From Roseibacterium elongatum DSM 19469 (GTDB lineage: Bacteria > Pseudomonadota > Alphaproteobacteria > Rhodobacterales > Rhodobacteraceae), in assembly GCF_000590925.1 (NCBI RefSeq), contig NZ_CP004372.1, positions 787,001-851,000 on the forward strand: a stretch of DNA of 64,000 nt, given 5' to 3'. The translations under genes and the position numbers were made by a program. Position 1 is the first letter of the stretch. Each line of letters opens with the position of its first letter. This document shows positions 58,271-64,000 of the stretch, in pieces. Under the pieces are notes generated by a model. The model ran no database searches. It worked only from the letters and a program-made list of their open reading frames with translations, and was not told the origin of the DNA.

Positions 58271-59413
58271 ATGATCCCCGCTGAACAAGTACAAAGATTT
58301 CGAAATGCCATGCCCTTTTGGGCGTCGATCCTGCTGATCCCGCTGATCCTGTTCGTGGCGACACAAGGAGGGTGGTGGCTGATCCTGATGCCGCTCAGCA
58401 CCTGGTGGCTGTTCACGCTGCTGGATGCGATCACGGGGCTGAACCTGGAAAACGCCGATCTGGACACGACCGAAGATCAGCTTTTCTGGTATCGCCTGAT
58501 CACGATGATCTGGTTTCCGCTGCAATTCGCGGTGATCTTCGGCCTGATCTGGTACGCCCAGCACAGCACCCACCTGAGCATCGGCGAAAAGCTGGGGCTG
58601 TTCTTTGGCGTCGGCGTGATTTCGGGCACCATCGGCATCGTCTACAGCCACGAGTTGATGCACCAGAAAACCAGATCCGAACGCTGGCTGGCCGATCTCC
58701 TTCTGGCGACGGTGCTGTACTCGCATTTCAGGTCTGAACACCTGTTGGTACACCACCGGTATGTCGGCACGCCACGCGACGCCGTGACGGCGCGCTACAA
58801 CGAAGGGTTTCACCGCTTTTTCCCGCGCGTTCTGGTCGAAGGCTACGGGTCGGCCTTTCGGTCCGAGGCGGCCATGCTGCGGCGCAAGGGGCGGGCGTGG
58901 TATCACCCCGCCAACCCGTTCTGGACATTTTGGGCGCTCCAAGCGGCATGCCTGGCCTTGGCCTATGCGCTTGGCGGCTGGGGTGGCCTTGGCCTGTTCG
59001 TGTTTCAGGCCTTTGTCGCCGTCTGGCAGTTGGAGCTGACCAATTACGTCGAGCATTACGGCCTGACCCGGCGTTACCTTGGCGATGGCAAATACGAACA
59101 TGTCCTGCCCCGCCATAGCTGGAACGCGGCGCACACGGCGTCGAACTGGCTGCTGATCAATCTGCAGCGCCATTCCGATCACCACTACAAGCCGCACCGC
59201 CGCTTTCCATTGTTGCAGAACCATTCCGAGGACGAGGCCCCGCAATTGCCCTTCGGCTACCCGGTGATGACCGTTGCCGCGATGATCCCGCCGGTCTGGA
59301 AACGCGTGATGAACAAGCGCGTCAAGGCGTGGCGCAGGAAATACTACCCCGACATCGCGGATTGGCACCCCTACAACAAAGGGCTGAATCCGCCCCCGCG
59401 CGGCGCGGCCTAA
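58271..59413 (+). CDS. alkB: AlkB-type membrane alkane 1-monooxygenase
   Basis: 380 residues from ATG 58271 (GTG 58253 would add six). Several membrane helices alternate with the histidine clusters of di-iron membrane hydroxylases: HELMHQ, EHLLVHHRYVGTPRD, NYVEHYGL and LQRHSDHHYKPHRRF. The first two differ slightly from the usual HELGHK and EHxxGHH forms. It would hydroxylate medium-chain alkanes or related lipids using rubredoxin; no rubredoxin gene is adjacent. The stop overlaps the convergent gene's stop. Confidence 0.88.
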   Translation: MIPAEQVQRFRNAMPFWASILLIPLILFVATQGGWWLILMPLSTWWLFTLLDAITGLNLENADLDTTEDQLFWYRLITMIWFPLQFAVIFGLIWYAQHSTHLSIGEKLGLFFGVGVISGTIGIVYSHELMHQKTRSERWLADLLLATVLYSHFRSEHLLVHHRYVGTPRDAVTARYNEGFHRFFPRVLVEGYGSAFRSEAAMLRRKGRAWYHPANPFWTFWALQAACLALAYALGGWGGLGLFVFQAFVAVWQLELTNYVEHYGLTRRYLGDGKYEHVLPRHSWNAAHTASNWLLINLQRHSDHHYKPHRRFPLLQNHSEDEAPQLPFGYPVMTVAAMIPPVWKRVMNKRVKAWRRKYYPDIADWHPYNKGLNPPPRGAA

Positions 59414-60045
59414 CGCTGAATGGCCGGGGTCTTGTGGATCTCGGTGCCGTTCTCGGCCGCGCCGACCAGGTAGTGGGCGACATCGGCGCGTGCGATCACG
59501 CCCTGGCGCCACGTCTCTGGCTCGACCAGCACCTGATAGCGGCCCGTCCCCTTGTTGTCGGTCAGGATGCCGGGGCGCGCGATCGTCCAATCCAGTGACG
59601 ACGCCTTGATCAGATCCTCTTGCACGGCCTTGTCGGCATAGGCCCGGCCGAGAATCGCCTTGAACGTCACCTTCTCGGGCCATGACAGCTTGGCATAACT
59701 GTCGCCCGCCCCAAAGCCGGTGACGGTCAGAAACCGCTTAATGCCAGCGGCCTCCATCGCGGGGATGATCGCCCGCGCGGCGTCGGAAAACAGCGTCGTG
59801 GGCATCAGCGCCTTGGCATTGCGGGGCACACCAATAGCGAGAATGACAGCCTCTGCATCGGCGACGGCCTTGGCCATGTCCTCTGCGTCGGTGGCATCGC
59901 CGGGCAACTTTTCGAGGTTCTCATCCTCGATGTCGATCTTGTCGGCGCTGCGCGCGACGGCCCGCACGTGGTGGCCGCGCGACAGGGCCTCTTCCATCAC
60001 CTTGCGGCCGATGCCGCGGGTCGCTCCGATAACCGTGATCCGCAT
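59410..60045 (-). CDS. NAD(P)-binding (NmrA/SDR-like) protein
   Basis: 211 residues from ATG 60045, which follows TAGGAGG. The Rossmann motif is ITVIGATRGIGRKVMEEAL. AVARSADKID, LAIGVPRNAKAL and DWTIARPGILTDN are typical of atypical SDRs that act as NAD(P)H sensors or reductases. The usual Tyr-x3-Lys site is not evident. Function unknown. Confidence 0.88.
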   Translation of the reverse strand: MRITVIGATRGIGRKVMEEALSRGHHVRAVARSADKIDIEDENLEKLPGDATDAEDMAKAVADAEAVILAIGVPRNAKALMPTTLFSDAARAIIPAMEAAGIKRFLTVTGFGAGDSYAKLSWPEKVTFKAILGRAYADKAVQEDLIKASSLDWTIARPGILTDNKGTGRYQVLVEPETWRQGVIARADVAHYLVGAAENGTEIHKTPAIQR

Positions 60046-60096
60046 GACGATACCTCCTACCCCACCGAGATAGGTGCCTCGCATGACAACGCAATG

Positions 60097-60128
60097 AAAA
60101 GACCCCGCCGACCGGATCGGTGGCGGGG
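60097..60128 (-). terminator. intrinsic terminator of ccrM
   Basis: On the minus strand a GC stem (CCCCGCC at 60122-60128 against 60103-60109, with an inner ACCG/CGGT pair and a 3-base loop) is followed by TCTTTTCATT. It lies about 50 bases after the ccrM stop. Confidence 0.85.
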
Positions 60129-60177
60129 CAAGGGGCCACCGATGCGAATGCACCGGCAGGACGGTTTTCGTATCAGG

Positions 60178-61373
<1,196 letters not shown>

Positions 61374-61390
61374 AGAGACTTGGGCGAAAT

Positions 61391-61996
61391 TTAGGCACAC
61401 AAGATATTGTGCACGGGGCGGAAGGAACGTCTATGGTGCGGTGTGACCCCAATATCTTGGAGTCCCTGAAGATGCAGTTTTGTCGGATAGCCTGCGTTCT
61501 TCTCCCACCCGTAGCCGGGGAATTCCTCGGCCAAGCGTATCATCACCGCGTCGCGGGCGACCTTGGCAATGATCGAGGCGGCGGAAATCGACAGCGACAG
61601 GGCATCGCCCTTGACCACGGCCGTGGCCGGGCAAGGCAACCCGTCGGGGATCGCGTTGCCGTCGATCAGCGCATGGGTGGGCGGCGTCGGCAGCCCCTCG
61701 ACCGCGCGGCGCATGGCCAGCAGGGCGGCGTTGCGAATGTTGATCGCGTCGATCTCTTCGACGCTGGCCCACCCCAGGCTGACCTCGGCATGGGCCTCGA
61801 TGGCCGTCCCCAACGCCGTGCGGCGCGCGGCGGTGAGTTTCTTGGAGTCGTTCAGGCCGGGCGGCAACCTGCCAGGGTCCAGCACGACCGCTGCGGCGGT
61901 GACCGGACCCGCCAGCGGGCCGCGGCCCACCTCGTCCACGCCGGCGACGCGACCGCCAAGGGCCGCCTCGCGGCTGAAATCGGGAACACTGCGCAT
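61391..61996 (-). CDS. rnhB: ribonuclease HII
   Basis: 201 residues from ATG 61996 (ATG 62029 would add eleven). [23 protein letters not shown] carries the Asp-Glu pair, THALIDGN the next aspartate, and [19 protein letters not shown] the SIxAK signature. It cuts the RNA strand of hybrids and single misincorporated ribonucleotides. Its stop is 113 bases before the ccrM start. Confidence 0.96.
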   Translation of the reverse strand: MRSVPDFSREAALGGRVAGVDEVGRGPLAGPVTAAAVVLDPGRLPPGLNDSKKLTAARRTALGTAIEAHAEVSLGWASVEEIDAINIRNAALLAMRRAVEGLPTPPTHALIDGNAIPDGLPCPATAVVKGDALSLSISAASIIAKVARDAVMIRLAEEFPGYGWEKNAGYPTKLHLQGLQDIGVTPHHRRSFRPVHNILCA

Positions 61997-62095
61997 GCCG
62001 ATGTCATTCCACGCGGGCTCCCCCGGCACAAGGTGGGACGACGTACCTTTGGCACGCCGCCCCCTTCTTGTGGTGCTGCTCGAATATGGCGGGGA

Positions 62096-62581
62096 TCAGT
62101 GGCGGCGCAGGTCGGCCTCGCGCAGCCAGCCGTTTCGGGCCAGGCACCGGCCGCCGTAGATCATGCGCGGCCCGCGCTCGGTCTGTACGCGGCGCAGGCA
62201 ATTATGCGGCAGCAGGTCGGGCACCCGCACATTGTTGCGCATGCAGCGGCGGACATAGCCACGATAGACGCCGTTGCGATCCCGCCCCTGAACAAAGCAG
62301 CGCGCGGGGGCCACCAGCAGGTGGCGGCGCGGCGGACGGATGTCACGCGGCGGATGCCCGTGGCGCGGCCAGTCATAGATGCGATCGACCTCGATCACGC
62401 CCCCCCGGTGATCCGGGTCGAGCGCCTGACCCAGAGCATACAGCGCGATGAGGCCGCCGATCAGCGCGGCGGCATCCTCGCCATCAGCCTGTGCTGGCCG
62501 GGTCGAGGCGCCGATCGCACCGAGGATCAATAGCAAAGACAAGCCTGCGGCGGGCAGGAAACGGGAAAGGATGGGGGGCAT
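62096..62581 (-). CDS. secreted protein of unknown function
   Basis: 161 residues from ATG 62581, behind GGAGG. A signal peptide (about 1-28, ending TRPAQADG) is followed by LIGGLIALYALGQAL and a basic, cysteine-containing C-terminal half (CFVQGRDRNGVYRGYVRRCM and CLARNGWLREADLRRH). The four cysteines may form two disulfides. It resembles Rhodobacteraceae proteins that I cannot name. Divergent from 62839. Confidence 0.7.
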   Translation of the reverse strand: MPPILSRFLPAAGLSLLLILGAIGASTRPAQADGEDAAALIGGLIALYALGQALDPDHRGGVIEVDRIYDWPRHGHPPRDIRPPRRHLLVAPARCFVQGRDRNGVYRGYVRRCMRNNVRVPDLLPHNCLRRVQTERGPRMIYGGRCLARNGWLREADLRRH

Positions 62582-62698
62582 GGCGGAACCTCCTGATTTG
62601 GCAAGGGATGGGCCGCGACCTGAACATAGGCGCAATGCGGCCGCAGAGCATGCCCCAACGCTCCCCCAGCCGCGCGCGGACAGGCAATATCGTCGCGT

Positions 62699-62713
62699 GG
62701 TTATCCGATAACC
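62699..62713. promoter_or_regulatory. 15-bp perfect palindrome, operator candidate
   Basis: GGTTATC-C-GATAACC lies between the divergent starts of 62581 (minus) and 62839 (plus). It could be the site of an unidentified repressor serving either gene. The rest of the 257-base gap shows nothing else that I can support. Confidence 0.35.
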
Positions 62714-62838
62714 GGCGCGTTGAAGCGGGCTGTCATTGCATGACACAGCACACTCTTGCGATCAGGGGGACGGTGCAGCAGGGTTGCGAGGCGACCGGAC
62801 TGCGCCGCGAGGAAAACCGAGCCAGAGACCCGACCCAG

Positions 62839-63132
62839 ATGAACCGCCTTCTGAAAATGTCGCTCATCGCCGCCGCCTTCGCGGCGGTCGCCGCGCCACT
62901 GCAGGCCGCGTGCTACGCGGATTATCGCGCGAATATGGATAACCCGCTGCGACTGCATTACGGTGTGATCCAAGTGCCCGACAACGCCTGTACGGTCACG
63001 GCCGCCGCGCCGGTGATCGCCGGTCGCATCGCGTCGGGCGGTTGGACATTGCTGCAGGTGATCTCGGTCTTCGACGACTCGGGGCTCGCCTCGAGGAGGG
63101 CCGATGCCGGAGAGTACTACCTCCGTTACTGA
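62839..63132 (+). CDS. small secreted protein of unknown function
   Basis: 97 residues from ATG 62839. A signal peptide (about 1-25, LIAAAFAAVAAPLQA-AC) precedes a mature part of about 72 residues with two cysteines (ACYADY and NACTVT). The pattern MDNPLRLHYGVIQV is probably conserved in the group, but no function is known. Its last 29 bases overlap the next gene's start, implying cotranslation and perhaps joint work with that membrane protein. Confidence 0.65.
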   Translation: MNRLLKMSLIAAAFAAVAAPLQAACYADYRANMDNPLRLHYGVIQVPDNACTVTAAAPVIAGRIASGGWTLLQVISVFDDSGLASRRADAGEYYLRY

Positions 63133-63805
63133 AACACGGGTCGGCACGACACGTGTCATCCAGTTGGGGGTTCTGGTCGTGGTCGCCATCCTGGTGGCCT
63201 CGGCGGTCTTGCTGTTCGTGAACCTGCCCGATGCCGACGCCTTCAACGAGGCGGTTCAAACCATCTTCGTCGTGAACGACGTGCGCGACCCCGACGCGAT
63301 CCGCATGCTCGAGGTACTGGCGCAAACCGGCACCACCTTTTCCAAGGTTCTGGGCAGCTATCGCACCATCATCTTCGTGCTGATGGTCTTCGCCTCGGCG
63401 CTGTTGGTGGCGTGTCTGATCTTTCTGATCACGATCATCACCCTCAACCGCCGCATGGGCGAGATCGAGCGCCAGGGCATCCAGGTTTCGTCGCTGATCC
63501 TCAGCCGCGAGGAGGGGGTCGTTCTGATCAACAACCTCGAGTTCAAGCTGACACAGGCGGCGATGGAAACGCTGAGCGTTCTGGCCGAGGCGCGTATGGA
63601 CGACGATGTTCTGACCGGTTCGCAGATCGAGGCCATGGTGTCGGGCAAGCTGGAATCCGACGTGGACGAGGCCGCCGGCGCGACCCGCATCAAGCGGTTG
63701 CGCGACACATTGGGCAACCAGATCGTCAGCGAATTGCTGGTCAAGAACATCGCGCGCAAGGGCTATGTGCTGGCCATCGACAAGAAGGTCATCCGCATGA
63801 TGTGA
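63104..63805 (+). CDS. two-pass membrane protein with winged-helix-like cytoplasmic tail
   Basis: 233 residues. Membrane helices at about 18-40 and 87-114 flank a periplasmic loop of about 45 residues. After the second helix comes a cytoplasmic region 115-233. Its end (about 141-228) reads like an OmpR-type winged helix: LTQAAMETLSVLAEA, then TRIKRLRDTLGNQIVSELLV and a GYVLAID wing. This is inferred by eye, not by search. It would be a membrane-tethered regulator sensing the periplasm. The 29-base overlap with the secreted protein gene supports a functional link. Confidence 0.6.
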   Translation: MPESTTSVTETRVGTTRVIQLGVLVVVAILVASAVLLFVNLPDADAFNEAVQTIFVVNDVRDPDAIRMLEVLAQTGTTFSKVLGSYRTIIFVLMVFASALLVACLIFLITIITLNRRMGEIERQGIQVSSLILSREEGVVLINNLEFKLTQAAMETLSVLAEARMDDDVLTGSQIEAMVSGKLESDVDEAAGATRIKRLRDTLGNQIVSELLVKNIARKGYVLAIDKKVIRMM

Positions 63806-63830
63806 TGCGGATGATCCGCGCGCCGAAATG

Positions 63831-63858
63831 AAAAAACGCGATGCCGGGGCACCGCGTT
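63831..63858 (-). terminator. intrinsic terminator of the last gene
   Basis: On the minus strand AACGCG (63858-63853) and CGCGTT (63840-63835) form a stem with inner GC pairing, followed by TTTTTT (63836-63831). It ends transcription of the gene at 63884. Confidence 0.8.
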
Positions 63859-63883
63859 CAGGATTTCATGCCATCGCGGCCAA

Positions 63884-64000
63884 TCAGCAGTAGGGCGCCC
63901 CGCGGCCATACCCTGGGCGGTCGGTGCCACCCGATCCGTTATCGGCGTCGGTATAGCCGGTATAGACACCACCCGACCCACGGCCGCAGCCGCCACGGTC
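63884..64000 (-). CDS. partial C-terminus of a glycine-rich, cysteine-containing protein
   Basis: The frame enters from the right edge and ends at TGA 63884-63886: 38 residues, glycine/tyrosine-rich (GGCGRGSGGVYTGYTDADN) with terminal GRGAPYC. Two cysteines, one at the end. The 5' part is missing, so no domain can be named. The terminator right after the stop supports that it is a real gene. Confidence 0.6.
   Translation of the reverse strand, partial: DRGGCGRGSGGVYTGYTDADNGSGGTDRPGYGRGAPYC

Overview
The window is a GC-rich stretch of alphaproteobacterial chromosome, most probably from the order Rhodobacterales (Roseobacter/Rhodobacter group). The evidence is a CcrM cell-cycle methyltransferase next to rnhB, the order pmbA / inositol-phosphatase / DUF4170 / waaA / lpxK, the order rsmB / heparinase-like / purH / lspA / DUF3035 / paired M16 peptidases, a Rhodobacter-type porin, and several small families typical of this group (DUF2125, DUF3576, DUF1674, DUF1330). 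I see no rRNA, tRNA, CRISPR array, insertion sequence, prophage or defence island. No gap between genes exceeds about 300 bases.

Layout. 1-554: the tail of an RTX (calcium-binding repeat) secreted protein. 551-4123 (minus): rbfA, a DUF2233 protein, truB, a DUF1643 protein and a haloacetate-dehalogenase-like hydrolase, tightly packed. 4235-17697 (mostly plus): dapB, a small secreted protein, rsmB, a heparinase II/III-like protein, purH, lspA, a DUF3035 lipoprotein, two M16 peptidases, mutL and rmuC, closed by a perfect 30-nt palindrome. 17733-20003 (minus): methionine-R-sulfoxide reductase, DoxX, thiolase. 20085-22747 (plus): anti-sigma antagonist and anti-sigma kinase pair, a structured intergenic region, gamma-glutamyltransferase. 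22784-30920: hspQ, an AEC transporter, a lytic-transglycosylase-like lipoprotein, lolA, ftsK, an aminotransferase, an amidase. 31015-39657: a UbiH-like hydroxylase, Trm112, a Lon-N domain protein, a thioredoxin co-chaperone, exonuclease III, an OmpR-type regulator, ribA, a DUF1330 protein, an L,D-transpeptidase, a YggS protein, a porin. 39910-48142: DUF3576, leuS, lptE, holA, GST, a flavoprotein with a head-to-head HNH gene, enoyl-CoA hydratase, SDR. 48312-54678: DUF2125, pmbA, an inositol-phosphatase-like gene, DUF4170, waaA, lpxK. 54699-64000: a CoA-transferase, DsbA, DciA-like, mutY, an AlkB-type hydroxylase, an NAD(P)-binding protein, ccrM, rnhB, small secreted proteins, and a membrane protein with a winged-helix-like tail.

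Much of the content serves the cell envelope: lptE, lolA, waaA, lpxK, lspA, the DUF3035 lipoprotein, porin, L,D-transpeptidase and the transglycosylase. DNA maintenance is also well represented: mutL, mutY, xthA, rmuC, holA, ftsK, ccrM, rnhB.

The most striking sequence-level observation is that four otherwise intact genes (an M16 peptidase, mutL, the anti-sigma kinase, xthA) are each broken by one single-base frameshift. Three of these are an apparent extra base in a G or C run (8, 8 and 5 long). Sequencing or assembly error is the simplest explanation, but slippage in mutL would be biologically important. Other leads are a wobble-paired RNA-like hairpin (20998-21077), three GANTC sites in the ccrM promoter, an Fnr-type box beside a terminator (34993-35092), and the membrane-anchored winged-helix-like protein at 63104-63805. 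Apart from these the region looks like ordinary core genome, and I did not find a clear new multi-gene system.
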